From the NCBI RefSeq assembly GCF_000308475.2, contig NZ_BAFT02000065.1:62001-126000 (forward strand): a DNA stretch of 64,000 nucleotides, in the 5' to 3' direction. A program made the position numbers and the translations under genes. This DNA comes from Nocardia brasiliensis NBRC 14402. GTDB taxonomy: Bacteria > Actinomycetota > Actinomycetes > Mycobacteriales > Mycobacteriaceae. This document shows, one piece after another, positions 25,762 through 34,034 of this stretch. The notes under the pieces are model-generated. The model was not told the DNA's origin. It worked only from the letters and a program-made list of their open reading frames with translations, and made no database searches. The number at the start of each line of letters is the position of its first letter. Position 1 is the first letter of the stretch.

Positions 25762-26414
25762 ATGATGAGGCGGTGGTTGATCATCCGAACGCACCCGATG
25801 TAGCCGTCACCCGCGCGTCCTATGACGAGATGGCCGAGCTCTACACCGAATTCGCCAGGAACCATCTCGCGGGCAAACCATTCGATCGCGCGATACTGGG
25901 CGTCTTCGCCGAACTCGTGCGCGGCCCCGTCGCCGATATCGGTTGCGGGCCAGGGCGATTGACGACGCACCTGGCCGGTCTCGGCGTCGACGTCCGCGGC
26001 ATCGATCTGTCGCCGGAGATGATCCGCATCGCCCGGCGGCAATACCCGCAGCTGTCCTTCGAGGTGGGCTCGATGGAGCGGTTGGCGCTCGCCGACGACT
26101 CCCTCGGCGGCATCCTCGCCTGGTATTCGCTCATCCACGTGCCACCCGAACGCGTGCCGGGAGTGTTGAACGAGTTCTATCGGGTACTCGAACCAGAAGG
26201 ACACGCGCTGTTGGCTTTCCAGGCGTTCGACGGAACCGATGCCGTAACAGCGTTCGACCACAAAGTGGCTCGCGCCTACCGCTGGTCGCCCGAGCGGATG
26301 GCCGAGTTGCTGCGCGATGCCGGGTTCGAGGTCCGCGCCCGGCTGATCCGGCAGCCGGATCCGGACGAACGCTTTCCGGAGGGTTGCCTGCTGGCGGTGA
26401 AGCTTCGCCAATAG
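25758..26414 (+). CDS. Class I SAM-dependent methyltransferase
   Basis: A 218-residue methyltransferase with motif I VADIGCGPGRLTTHLA, post-I acidic VRGIDLSPEM, motif III LEPEGHALLAFQ and a C-terminal strand, as in UbiE/BioC-like enzymes. GTG 25758 overlaps the exporter stop by 4 bp (GTGA), so synthesis is coupled and the pair may modify and export one compound. That pairing is inference. Confidence 0.87.
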   Translation: MNDEAVVDHPNAPDVAVTRASYDEMAELYTEFARNHLAGKPFDRAILGVFAELVRGPVADIGCGPGRLTTHLAGLGVDVRGIDLSPEMIRIARRQYPQLSFEVGSMERLALADDSLGGILAWYSLIHVPPERVPGVLNEFYRVLEPEGHALLAFQAFDGTDAVTAFDHKVARAYRWSPERMAELLRDAGFEVRARLIRQPDPDERFPEGCLLAVKLRQ

Positions 26415-26544
26415 CCGCGCAGGCATCAGCCGGACCAGGTATTTTGGTGATGTCGCGCAGGATTCATGGCTGCGCGTGGCCCACCCGACAATGTGGTCGA
26501 TTCGATTGCAACCCACACCACTGTCGTCAGGGGGCGACCCAACC

Positions 26545-27900
26545 ATGGAACTCATCGCACCGGTCGATGCCGTCTTCTTGCTCGCCGAATCGCGGGAACA
26601 CCCGATGCACGTCGGCTCGCTTCAGCTCTTCGAAGCGCCCGAGGACGCCGGACCCGATTTCGCCCGGCTCACCCACGAAAAGTTGCTGGCGGCCAAGGAG
26701 ATCGACTCGACCTTCCGCAAACACCCCGCCACCCTGTTCGGCGCGCCACAAATGGCCTGGAGCCGGGCCGAGGACGTGGAACTGGGATACCACCTGCGCA
26801 GGCTCGCGCTACCGAGCCCGGGCCGGATCGACCAACTGGTCGAACTCGCCTCCGGGCTGCACAGCACGCTGCTCGACCGGCATCGCCCGCTGTGGGAGAT
26901 CTATCTGATCGAGGGTCTCGCGGACGGCCGGTTCGCGGTGTACTCGAAGATGCACCACGCCTTGATCGATGGCGTCTCCGCGCAGCGCGTCCTGCAGCGC
27001 ACGCTGACCAGCGACCCGGCCGACGCGCAGCCGCGGGTGCCGTGGAATCTGCCGCAGCGTCCGCGGCGGGAGAGCACCGGTGCAGCCGGCGGACTGCGCG
27101 GCGCGGCCCGAAACCTGTTGTCCGCCGCGGGATCCGGTGCCGCCATGGTGCGGGTGGCGCGGCAGGCCCTGGTGCAGCAGCAGCTGACGTTGCCGTTCGA
27201 GGCGCCCCGCACGATGTTCAACGTGCCGATCGGCGGCGCCCGCCGCACCGCGGTCCGGTCGGTGCCGTTGGAACGGATCAAACAGGTGAAGAAGGCGACC
27301 GGGTCGACCGTCAACGACGTGGTGCTGACCATGTCGTCCGGCGCGCTGCGGTCCTATCTCGCCGAGCGGGATGCGTTGCCGGACAAGCCGTTGATCGCGA
27401 TGGTGCCGATGTCGCTGCGCTCGGCCGACGACACCGAGACCAATGGCGTGAAGGTCGGCGCGGTGCTGTGCAACCTCGCCACCGATATCCCCGACCCGCT
27501 GGAGCGACTGCGCGTGGTGAGCGAATCCATGCGCAAAAGCAAGGACGTCTACAGTTCGCTGTCCAGCACGCAGACCATGGCGCTGTCCGCGCTGATGCTC
27601 AGCCCGCTCGCGCTCAGCCTGCTGCCCGGGCTCATTCCGCTGACCACGCCTGCCTTCAACATCGTGATCTCGAATGTGCCCGGCCAGCGGGAACCGATGT
27701 ACTGGAACGGTGCGCGCCTGGACGCGACCTATCCGATGTCGATCCCGTTCGACGGCCAGGCCGTGAACCTCACCCTGACCACCACCGCGGATCACCTCGA
27801 CTTCGGCGTGGTGGGCTGCCGCCGCACCGTGCCGGAACTCCCGCGCCTGCTCGACCACCTGGAGCACGCGCTGACCGAGTTGGAGGAAGCCGCCGTCTGA
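26545..27900 (+). CDS. Wax ester synthase/diacylglycerol acyltransferase (WS/DGAT)
   Basis: A 451-residue WS/DGAT. The active-site HHxxxDG is HHALIDG at residues 137-143, and the N-terminal block MELIAPVDAVFLLAESREHP is the family signature. It uses acyl-CoA to make triacylglycerol or wax esters, for lipid storage at the membrane or lipid droplets. ATG 26545 follows AGGGGG at a moderate distance; the frame from 26476 adds a non-homologous leader. The two lines upstream carry no promoter I can name. Confidence 0.92.
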   Translation: MELIAPVDAVFLLAESREHPMHVGSLQLFEAPEDAGPDFARLTHEKLLAAKEIDSTFRKHPATLFGAPQMAWSRAEDVELGYHLRRLALPSPGRIDQLVELASGLHSTLLDRHRPLWEIYLIEGLADGRFAVYSKMHHALIDGVSAQRVLQRTLTSDPADAQPRVPWNLPQRPRRESTGAAGGLRGAARNLLSAAGSGAAMVRVARQALVQQQLTLPFEAPRTMFNVPIGGARRTAVRSVPLERIKQVKKATGSTVNDVVLTMSSGALRSYLAERDALPDKPLIAMVPMSLRSADDTETNGVKVGAVLCNLATDIPDPLERLRVVSESMRKSKDVYSSLSSTQTMALSALMLSPLALSLLPGLIPLTTPAFNIVISNVPGQREPMYWNGARLDATYPMSIPFDGQAVNLTLTTTADHLDFGVVGCRRTVPELPRLLDHLEHALTELEEAAV

Positions 27901-27921
27901 AAGACCCATTCCGAGCAAAAC

Positions 27922-27935
27922 TAGAACGTGTTACT
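27922..27935. promoter_or_regulatory. Near-match KstR box
   Basis: TAGAACGTGTTACT at 27922-27935 fits the KstR consensus TNNAACNNGTTNNA at all fixed bases except the last. It is 190 bp before the NMO start and close to the WS/DGAT stop. Confidence 0.4.
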
Positions 27936-28058
27936 GTCGAGTGATGGTGCACCGACCCGTCGAGGAAGCCGCTGCCGCGTCATGGCGATATCTGCGGCTC
28001 GCGGCCGAATCGGCGAGTCGGAGTCCGGCGACGGACCGGCACCCACTGCGGACAATCA

Positions 28059-28072
28059 TGTAACTCGTTCTA
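28059..28072. promoter_or_regulatory. Perfect KstR-type box before the NMO-like gene
   Basis: TGTAACTCGTTCTA matches TNNAACNNGTTNNA, the consensus for the steroid-catabolism repressor KstR, at every fixed position and lies 53 bp before the start at 28126. Confidence 0.55.
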
Positions 28073-28125
28073 GGACAGCTGCGCGTCGTTCGTCGCGACG
28101 CCGCGGCGAGGGAGACCAGCACGCC

Positions 28126-29244
28126 ATGCGTACCGAAATCTGCGAGCGGCTCGGGATCGAATTCCCGATCTTCGCGTTCACCCACTGCCGCGACGTGGCG
28201 GCCGCGGTCAGCAATGCCGGCGGGCTCGGCGTGCTCGGTGCGGTCGGCTTCACCGCCGAGGAACTCGAGGTCGAGCTGGCCTGGCTCGACGAGCACGTGC
28301 ACGGCGTGTACGGCGTCGACCTGGTCATCCCGAGCAAATACGAGGGCAAGGGCATCGACGGCCTCACCCCCGAGGAACTCGAGGCCAAGCTCGCGGAGTT
28401 GGTGCCGCACGGTCATCGCGATTTCGCCGAGAAGATCCTCGCCGATCACGGCGTCCCGCAGTTGCCCGACGGCGAGCGGCACAACCAGTTGCTCGGCTGG
28501 ACCGCGACCACCGCCGCCCCGCAGGTGGAGGTGATCCTGCGGCATCCGAAGGCCAAGCTGGTCGCCAACGCCCTCGGCACACCGCCGGACGACGTGATCA
28601 AGCAGGTGCAGGATTCGGGCAGGCTGATCGGGGCGCTCTGCGGCTCGGTGAAGCACGCGCTCAACCACAAGAACGCGGGCCTGGACTTCGTGGTCTGCCA
28701 GGGCACCGAGGGCGGCGGGCACTGCGGCGAGATCTCGTCACTGGTGTTGTGGCCGCAGGTGATCGACGCCGTCGGCGATCTGCCGGTGCTGGCCGCGGGC
28801 GGCATCGGCAACGGCCGCCAGGTCGCGGCGGCGCTGGCGATGGGCGCGCAAGGCGCGTGGACCGGATCGCTCTGGCTCACCGTCGAGGAGGCCAATGTGC
28901 CGCCCGCGCAGATGCAGACCTACATCGACGCCACCAGCCACGACACCGTGCGTTCCCGGTCGTGGACCGGCAAGCCGTGCCGCATGCTGCGCAACGACTG
29001 GACCGACGCCTGGGAGCAGGCCGACACCCCCGACCCGCTGCCCATGCCGTTGCAGATGATGGTGGCGCTGGACGGCGTCAAGCGCGGGCACCGCTACCCG
29101 GAGGCGGCCAAGGACGTGAACTTCAATCCGGTCGGCCAGGTGGTCGGCATGATGCAGCGGGTCGAACGCTCCGCCGACGTGGTCGGCCGGCTGATCGAAG
29201 AGTACGTCGAGGCGTGCGATCGCCTCAGCAAACTCAACGGCTGA
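28126..29244 (+). CDS. NMO/2-nitropropane dioxygenase-type flavoprotein
   Basis: A 372-residue FMN enzyme of the nitronate monooxygenase group with the N-terminal block MRTEICERLGIEFPIFAFTH, AAVSNAGGLGVLGAVG, the phosphate-binding GTEGGGHCGE and LAAGGIGNGRQVAAALAMGA. Relatives in mycobacteria fall in the KstR regulon and are suspected in steroid breakdown, and the two KstR-like boxes upstream fit this. True activity on nitronates is not shown. ATG 28126 replaces the longer frame from 27928, which would cover the boxes. Its stop abuts the next gene's stop. Confidence 0.85.
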   Translation: MRTEICERLGIEFPIFAFTHCRDVAAAVSNAGGLGVLGAVGFTAEELEVELAWLDEHVHGVYGVDLVIPSKYEGKGIDGLTPEELEAKLAELVPHGHRDFAEKILADHGVPQLPDGERHNQLLGWTATTAAPQVEVILRHPKAKLVANALGTPPDDVIKQVQDSGRLIGALCGSVKHALNHKNAGLDFVVCQGTEGGGHCGEISSLVLWPQVIDAVGDLPVLAAGGIGNGRQVAAALAMGAQGAWTGSLWLTVEEANVPPAQMQTYIDATSHDTVRSRSWTGKPCRMLRNDWTDAWEQADTPDPLPMPLQMMVALDGVKRGHRYPEAAKDVNFNPVGQVVGMMQRVERSADVVGRLIEEYVEACDRLSKLNG

Positions 29245-30216
29245 TCATTCCGGCCATTCCGGCCAGCCCTTTTCGCGCAGCACCGGGTCGGTGATGCCGC
29301 CCCAGCAGGTGAGCTGGTCGGTGTCCCACCCGGCCAGCTCCGCCCCGTTCGCGTAGACAGATTGGAAGAACTCGAGCGCGGCGCCGACCGGATCGGCGGC
29401 CGCGCGCGCTTCGTCGTAGGCGTAGTAGGCCGAGTGCCCGGCACCGGAGGCGACCCAGCGGGCGCCGTTCGGGGTCAACGAGCGCTCGGCCAGCCCGGCG
29501 GGTTCGGGCGCGGTGTAGCTGTAGAAGGTCGGCTCGGGCACCTTGTCGTCGCCGAACCAGAACCCGGAGCTGATCACCTCGCGCGAATACGCCTCGCGGG
29601 TCACCGAATCCACCGAGTCGGGCAGCTCGACATGGCGTGGCGAGAACCGCTGCACGGCGATGTCGAAGGTGTGCCAGAACAGCTGGACCGGGCTGATCTT
29701 GCCCGAATAGGTGGCGCTGAACTCCTCCAGCACCCGGCCCACCTGACTCTGCACGCGGAACGCGTGCCGCACCTTGTCCGGGTCGTAGTGGCGGTGCTCG
29801 TCGTCGTCCTCGAACGGCCGTCGTGCGTCCGGCAGGTCGAACGGGTAGGGGTGCGCCAGTTCGACGTTCACGTCGAGGTCGCGCAGGCCGTGGCGCACCG
29901 CGCCGTAGAAGGTGGCGACGGACTGGTCGACCAGGTCGATCTCGGCTTCGGCGCCCTGATCGGTCGCGATCCGCAGCACGTGATCGAAGAAGTCGAACGC
30001 GCAGGTGAACACCGGCCCGGAGCGCGCGGAGCCCAGCGGCACCGTGGTCCAGCCGCGCGCGGTGAGCCGATAGGTCATATGCCACCAGTGGTTGCGCCGA
30101 ATGCCCGCGGCCAGCGCCACCTTGCCGACGACCTGGGCGAACCGGTGCAGGGTCTCTTTGGTCGGCCGCCAGGATTCCAGCGGGATCGCGGGCAGCGGCT
30201 CGAATGCGACGGTCAT
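29245..30216 (-). CDS. DUF5996-family protein
   Basis: A 323-residue protein matching DUF5996: FEPLPAIPLESWRPTKETLHRFAQ at the start, HWWHMTYRLTARGW near residue 45, then GYDYRA-like strands and QLFWHTFDIAVQRFS. The family is of unknown function; it shows no catalytic signature I can name. ATG 30216 gives this conserved start; the longer frame from 30264 does not. The stop TGA directly meets that of the NMO gene (TGATCA), so the two are exactly convergent. Confidence 0.8.
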   Translation of the reverse strand: MTVAFEPLPAIPLESWRPTKETLHRFAQVVGKVALAAGIRRNHWWHMTYRLTARGWTTVPLGSARSGPVFTCAFDFFDHVLRIATDQGAEAEIDLVDQSVATFYGAVRHGLRDLDVNVELAHPYPFDLPDARRPFEDDDEHRHYDPDKVRHAFRVQSQVGRVLEEFSATYSGKISPVQLFWHTFDIAVQRFSPRHVELPDSVDSVTREAYSREVISSGFWFGDDKVPEPTFYSYTAPEPAGLAERSLTPNGARWVASGAGHSAYYAYDEARAAADPVGAALEFFQSVYANGAELAGWDTDQLTCWGGITDPVLREKGWPEWPE

Positions 30217-30299
30217 GAGAAAAACGGTACGCCTGTACGAGTACCGCGCCGGGCCTGTTGCCACAACATGGGAGCAGACAGCTCACGCTGCGGCCACAC

Positions 30300-30316
30300 T
30301 ACTGTCTGAGACAGTA
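30300..30316. promoter_or_regulatory. GntR-regulon operator, site 1
   Basis: TACTGTCTGAGACAGTA, a 17-bp palindrome about a central G. It is 95 bp before the SRPBCC gene and 84 bp before the DUF5996 start on the other strand. The core CTGTCTnRGACAG recurs at 33109, 35589 and, one half degenerate, at 33957. Confidence 0.65.
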
Positions 30317-30410
30317 TATACTCTGGGCCACGCGCTCGCTGCCGAAGCGCGCAGGGGATTTGCGCCTGGCGGTCCGCCGTATTCGCCAGCACAGTACTGG
30401 GAGTGTCCGG

Positions 30411-31007
30411 ATGACAAAGCTTTTCACCATCGTCGCCATCGTGCTCGTCGTCGGCGCGCTCGCCGGGCTGGTGGCGCTCATCGTGTCCCGCCGATGGACC
30501 AAAGCGCTGCTCGCCGGCGGCGGCAACCCGATCAAGCCGGTGTCCGCAAAGGCGTTGCGCGGCTTCGTCGATGACAAAGCCGCTTTCGTCGTTACCGCCG
30601 AGCACACCTTCGACGCACCGCGCGACCGGGTGTGGGCGGCCCTGGACACCAACGGCTTGTTCTCCTGGTTGCCGCTGGTCAACGGCATGCGCTATCGCGA
30701 CGACAACCGGGGCGTCGGCACCACGCGCGTGTTCGACGGGCTGCTGGTCGCGGGGGAGGAGCAGGTGATCGCCAGGGAGGAAGGCCATAGGCTCGCGTTG
30801 ACCGCGACGAAGTCCTCGGTACCGTTTGTCATGAAGTCGATCACCGAGGAATACGAGCTTCACGGAAACGGTTCCGGTGACACGACTCTCACGTGGACGC
30901 TCGCGGTGCAGCCGCGCTTCGGCGCGCTGTTGCCGCTGCAACTCTTCGTACCACTGGCCCGTCCGGTGGCGCGCTGGAGCCTGCGTGGGTTAAGCACTCG
31001 GATCTGA
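30411..31007 (+). CDS. Membrane-anchored SRPBCC (polyketide cyclase-like) protein
   Basis: A 198-residue protein. A membrane helix (about 4-25, FTIVAIVLVVGALAGLVALIV) is followed by an SRPBCC/START-like domain with the typical AEHTFDAPRDRVWAAL beginning at about residue 65 and a C-terminal helix (PLQLFVPLARPVARWSLRGL). SRPBCC pockets bind hydrophobic ligands such as lipids or polyketides. The position of the site at 30300 suggests GntR control. ATG 30411 has a modest GGGAG SD. It probably heads a unit with the small gene at 31027. Confidence 0.8.
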   Translation: MTKLFTIVAIVLVVGALAGLVALIVSRRWTKALLAGGGNPIKPVSAKALRGFVDDKAAFVVTAEHTFDAPRDRVWAALDTNGLFSWLPLVNGMRYRDDNRGVGTTRVFDGLLVAGEEQVIAREEGHRLALTATKSSVPFVMKSITEEYELHGNGSGDTTLTWTLAVQPRFGALLPLQLFVPLARPVARWSLRGLSTRI

Positions 31008-31026
31008 TTTCTTCCGGAGGTTCGGC

Positions 31027-31200
31027 ATGTACCCGTGCGCCAATCGTCGCTGTGCCGATGCGGCACACCCCTCGATCGAATGCCCGAACCTGGTCCGCAC
31101 GGACACGCCCTCCGGCCGAAACCTGTTGATCCTGGCGGTACTCGCGGTCTTGATCGTGGCGGCGCTGGTGCTCGCCGCGGTCACCGTCGGCAATCGCTGA
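31027..31200 (+). CDS. Small Cys-containing membrane protein (57 residues)
   Basis: This ORF of 57 residues begins MYPCANRRCADAAHPSIECPN, with Cys at residues 4, 9 and 19, and ends in one membrane helix (about residues 34-54, ILAVLAVLIVAALVLAAVTV). CCGGAGG precedes ATG 31027 by about five bases, and it lies 19 bp after the SRPBCC stop, so it probably belongs to that unit. A single-span topology with a Cys-rich cytosolic or extracytosolic face is inferred. Function unknown. Confidence 0.65.
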   Translation: MYPCANRRCADAAHPSIECPNLVRTDTPSGRNLLILAVLAVLIVAALVLAAVTVGNR

Positions 31201-31210
31201 GCGTTGCGCC

Positions 31211-31238
31211 GACCGCCCGCGCGTCGGTTGCGGCGGTC
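31211..31238 (+). terminator. Weak hairpin after the small membrane protein
   Basis: Arms GACCGCC (31211-31217) and GGCGGTC (31232-31238) with a 14-nt loop. It marks a likely end of the SRPBCC unit. Confidence 0.35.
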
Positions 31239-31735
31239 CGCGGGCCCGGCTCGGCATGCTGTCTGGGTTGGAAGTTTCTCGCGGTTTCGCTCTCGGTGAT
31301 CGCTATCTCGTCCGCGCGAACGCGACCGACGACTGCCGGTGCCATCGCACTCGATGACATCGCGACAGCATCGGATTTGCTCAGTGCCAACATCTCCCGC
31401 CCGTCGGCCACGCACCCGACGGTCATGGATGTCCCGAGCTGCACCACCGCGATCCACAGGCAGTGGCGGTCGGCCGCGCGAAAGATGTTCGATACCAACT
31501 ATTCGAGCAACGCGCCTCGATCGCGCACAACTTCAACCAACCGAAACACCGTGCAGTCAACGGAGAATACTGCCACCAGCCCAGCGCAACGTCCGCGCAG
31601 AAATGCGCGAACACTCACCTGGCTCCGAATCACATCGACCAATTAGCACTGATTGTCCCAGACAATTCCACGCGGAACCTCTGAGGAACACCGGCGCACG
31701 CCGGAAAACTGGGTACCCCACCACGTCCGAACCAG
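31239..31735. other. Low-GC region with decayed-looking frames
   Basis: About 500 bp without a gene I can support. GC is clearly lower here than in neighbours (31440-31740 is near 57 percent by eye). Several open frames exist; one reads VSLSVIAISSARTRPTTAG like a signal peptide start, and another QLFEQRASIAHNFNQPK, but none runs through. They may be fragments of one frameshifted gene. Confidence 0.4.
31653..31665. promoter_or_regulatory. GntR-operator-like palindrome (divergent copy)
   Basis: TTGTCCCAGACAA is a 13-bp palindrome that equals the core CTGTCCCAGACAG except for the outer pair. It lies 71 bp after the ABC1 kinase stop, not before a gene, so it may be chance or a remote site. Confidence 0.35.
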
Positions 31736-33073
31736 TCAGGCCGCCGCACCGTCCGCCGCGAAACCGGGCAACCAGCGCGCGACCGACTCGAGGAACGGCC
31801 CTTCGGCATCGAGTTGCGCGCAGACCCCTACCACCCCGGCGAACACCCGGCCCAGCATGGCCAGTTCGGGAATCTCGGTGGGCGCCTTCACCGCCCGGGT
31901 GTTGACCAGCGACACATTCTTCATGTCGAGGGCGCGGGCGGTGTGCCCCTGCAACAGCTCCCGGCTGATGTGCACGCTGTCGCCGTTGATCTGCGCGACG
32001 ATCGGCGCGACCAGCCGTTCGATCGGGCCGAGCTCGAGCTCGTGCCCGGGACGCACGAAACCGTTGTCCCGCATCACCAGTACGAGCTGGTCGTAGTCCT
32101 GCTGCACGGCACAGCGGCCCAGCTCGCCGATCACCGCGGGGATGCCCGCGGGCAACGCGATGGACGCGCCGAAGTCGATGACGCCCAAGCGGCCGTCGTC
32201 GAGCAGCTGGAAGTTGCCGGGATGGGGATCGCAGTGCAGATAGCCGACCCGCACCGGCGCGGAGAGGGAGAACTCCACCAGCAGTGCGCCCGCGCGATCA
32301 CGCTGTGCCTTGCTGCCGTTCGCGATGATCGCGGACAGCGGGGTGGCCTGCAGCCATTCCGAGACGAGCACTTTCGGCGCGCTCGCGATCACCCGCGGCA
32401 CCCGGAAGTGCGGGTCGTCGGCGAACTCCTTGGCGAAGCGGCGCTGATGATCCGCCTCGATCCGGTAGTCGAGTTCGTCGGCCGTGCGGTCGATGAACTC
32501 GGCGATCAGCGCTTTGGTGTCCGCACCCGGCATCATGAGACCGAAAGCGCCGGAGAACATCTGGAGCATCTTGAGGTCCGACAGCAGGGCGGTGTCGGCG
32601 CCGGGGTACTGGACCTTGACCGCGACGTCGCGTCCGTCCCGCCAGACCGCGCGGTGCACCTGCCCGATGCTGGCGGCCGCGACCGGCTGGTCGTCGAAGC
32701 TGGTGAATCGCTCCCGCCAACGGGTGCCGAGCTGCTCGGCGAGCATGCGGTGTACCGCGGCCGTCGGCATCGGCGGGGCTTGTGATTGCAGCCGGGTGAG
32801 CGCCTCGCGATAGCGATCGGCGAACCGGGGCGGAATGCTGGCCTCGGCCACGCTCAGCGCCTGACCGAGTTTCATCGCGCCGCCCTTGAGTTCACCGAGC
32901 ACAGCGAACACCTGATCGGCGGCTTTGTCGATGAGTTCGTCGTCGAGTTCGCCACGGGATGCGCCGGTCATCATCGCGCGACCGGTCGCGGTGACCCGGC
33001 GGGCCATGATGCTCATGGGCAGCTTGGCCAGTTTCGCCGACCGTGCCAACCCCGTACGCCTGCTGCCTGCCAT
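31736..33073 (-). CDS. ABC1/ADCK/UbiB-type atypical kinase, copy 1
   Basis: A 445-residue protein of the AarF/ABC1/UbiB family. The N-terminal KxGQ motif is KLGQALS, the Ala-rich loop AAASIGQVHRA, the Lys site VAVKVQYPG, the block ELDYRIEA, then HCDPHPGNF and VIDFGA. UbiB/ADCK proteins use ATP in isoprenoid lipid or quinone handling; Nocardia lacks ubiquinone, so menaquinone or another prenyl lipid is a reasonable guess. ATG 33073 gives the family start. A GntR site lies 36 bp upstream. The N-terminus is basic. Confidence 0.88.
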   Translation of the reverse strand: MAGSRRTGLARSAKLAKLPMSIMARRVTATGRAMMTGASRGELDDELIDKAADQVFAVLGELKGGAMKLGQALSVAEASIPPRFADRYREALTRLQSQAPPMPTAAVHRMLAEQLGTRWRERFTSFDDQPVAAASIGQVHRAVWRDGRDVAVKVQYPGADTALLSDLKMLQMFSGAFGLMMPGADTKALIAEFIDRTADELDYRIEADHQRRFAKEFADDPHFRVPRVIASAPKVLVSEWLQATPLSAIIANGSKAQRDRAGALLVEFSLSAPVRVGYLHCDPHPGNFQLLDDGRLGVIDFGASIALPAGIPAVIGELGRCAVQQDYDQLVLVMRDNGFVRPGHELELGPIERLVAPIVAQINGDSVHISRELLQGHTARALDMKNVSLVNTRAVKAPTEIPELAMLGRVFAGVVGVCAQLDAEGPFLESVARWLPGFAADGAAA

Positions 33074-33108
33074 GGTTACCTCGCTTCGCTGCGTGATCTT
33101 CACCCTAT

Positions 33109-33123
33109 TCTGTCTGAGACAGA
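33109..33123. promoter_or_regulatory. GntR-regulon operator, site 2
   Basis: TCTGTCTGAGACAGA, a 15-bp palindrome 36 bp before the ABC1 kinase copy 1 start (33073, minus strand). Confidence 0.65.
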
Positions 33124-33151
33124 GGGTCAATCACACGGAAACGAGGTTTGT

Positions 33152-33928
33152 TCAGGCGGTGGCCGCGTGGTCCGCGCCGGAATGCCCGTCGGTCACGCCG
33201 ACGAGTTCGTCGAAACGCAGCACCACCCGCTCGTGGTACATCCCGAACAAGTCCTCGAACAACGCGACCTGCGCGTCGGACGGTCCGGACCCGGAATCCC
33301 ACACCGCCGCGAGCGCCCGCCAGACCAGCACGTGCAGGTCCGGCGCGCCGGCGAAGAACGCCTCGACCGCTTCGGGCACCTCGAGCACCATCTCGCCGAT
33401 CGAGTTCAGGATCGCGCGCTGCATGGACAGCCCGAGCGCGGTGAGCAGCCTGCGCACCAGGGCGACCTCGATCGCGAGGATCTCGCGCAGGTCCGGCACG
33501 TCCTGGCGGGCCAATGTTTCGAGCTTGTCGATCTCGGCCTTCAGCAGTGCCGGATCGATCTCCTGAGCGCTGCCGGTGTAGGCCAGCAACGTCTCCATCA
33601 CGATGCCGCGCTCGACCTCGACGATGTCGCGGAACATCTCGCTCGCGACCTCGGGCGTGGCTACGGAAAAACGGAACAGCTGCCGGTACACATCCACCCC
33701 GCCCGCCTCGCGGACGTCCCGGATGGTGAAACCCTTGCCACGGCGCGCCTCGACGAAGCCGTTCGACTCCAGCCGCCCCAGCGTCAGTTGCGCGGTGGCC
33801 CGGTTCATGTCGAATTCCTCGGCCACCTGCCGCACCGACGGCATCAGGTCCCCCGGCTGATACTCCCCCGCGGCAACCCGGCGTGCCAACTCATCGGCAA
33901 CGTCCGCGACTACCGTCTGGGCTCCCAT
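33152..33928 (-). CDS. GntR-family (FadR-like) transcriptional regulator
   Basis: A 258-residue regulator. The winged helix-turn-helix is near residues 15-75: GEYQPGDLMPSVRQVAEEFDMNR then ATAQLTLGRLESNGFVEARRGKG. The C-terminal all-helical FCD-like domain covers about 85-250, ligand unknown. ATG 33928 is preferred over the GTG at 33937 because AAGG is nine bases before it. It lies between the two ABC1 kinase genes and amid the four CTGTCTnRGACAG sites, so it is the most likely regulator of them. The site at 33957 is 29 bp before its start, suggesting autoregulation. Confidence 0.85.
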   Translation of the reverse strand: MGAQTVVADVADELARRVAAGEYQPGDLMPSVRQVAEEFDMNRATAQLTLGRLESNGFVEARRGKGFTIRDVREAGGVDVYRQLFRFSVATPEVASEMFRDIVEVERGIVMETLLAYTGSAQEIDPALLKAEIDKLETLARQDVPDLREILAIEVALVRRLLTALGLSMQRAILNSIGEMVLEVPEAVEAFFAGAPDLHVLVWRALAAVWDSGSGPSDAQVALFEDLFGMYHERVVLRFDELVGVTDGHSGADHAATA

Positions 33929-33956
33929 CGAAGTCACCTTTCGACTACGTTCGAAT

Positions 33957-33969
33957 ACGTCCCAGACAG
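33957..33969. promoter_or_regulatory. GntR-regulon operator, site 3 (one degenerate arm)
   Basis: ACGTCCCAGACAG matches the core CTGTCCCAGACAG at 11 of 13 positions. It lies between the GntR start (33928) and ABC1 kinase copy 2 (34035), so it can act on both. Confidence 0.5.
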
Positions 33970-34034
33970 TCTAAGGCCTACTCTGCCAGACTGCACGTAT
34001 GCGACACTGGTCCGCGCACAGTGTGAGGTGAGTC

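Noticed and set aside
22921..25794. Large 957-codon minus-strand frame
   Set aside because: It is antisense to the cutinase and EamA genes, rich in His/Arg/Gly runs, with no domain; a GC shadow.
31181..31498. 105-residue minus-strand frame in the low-GC gap
   Set aside because: No SD and no recognisable domain; the region looks decayed.
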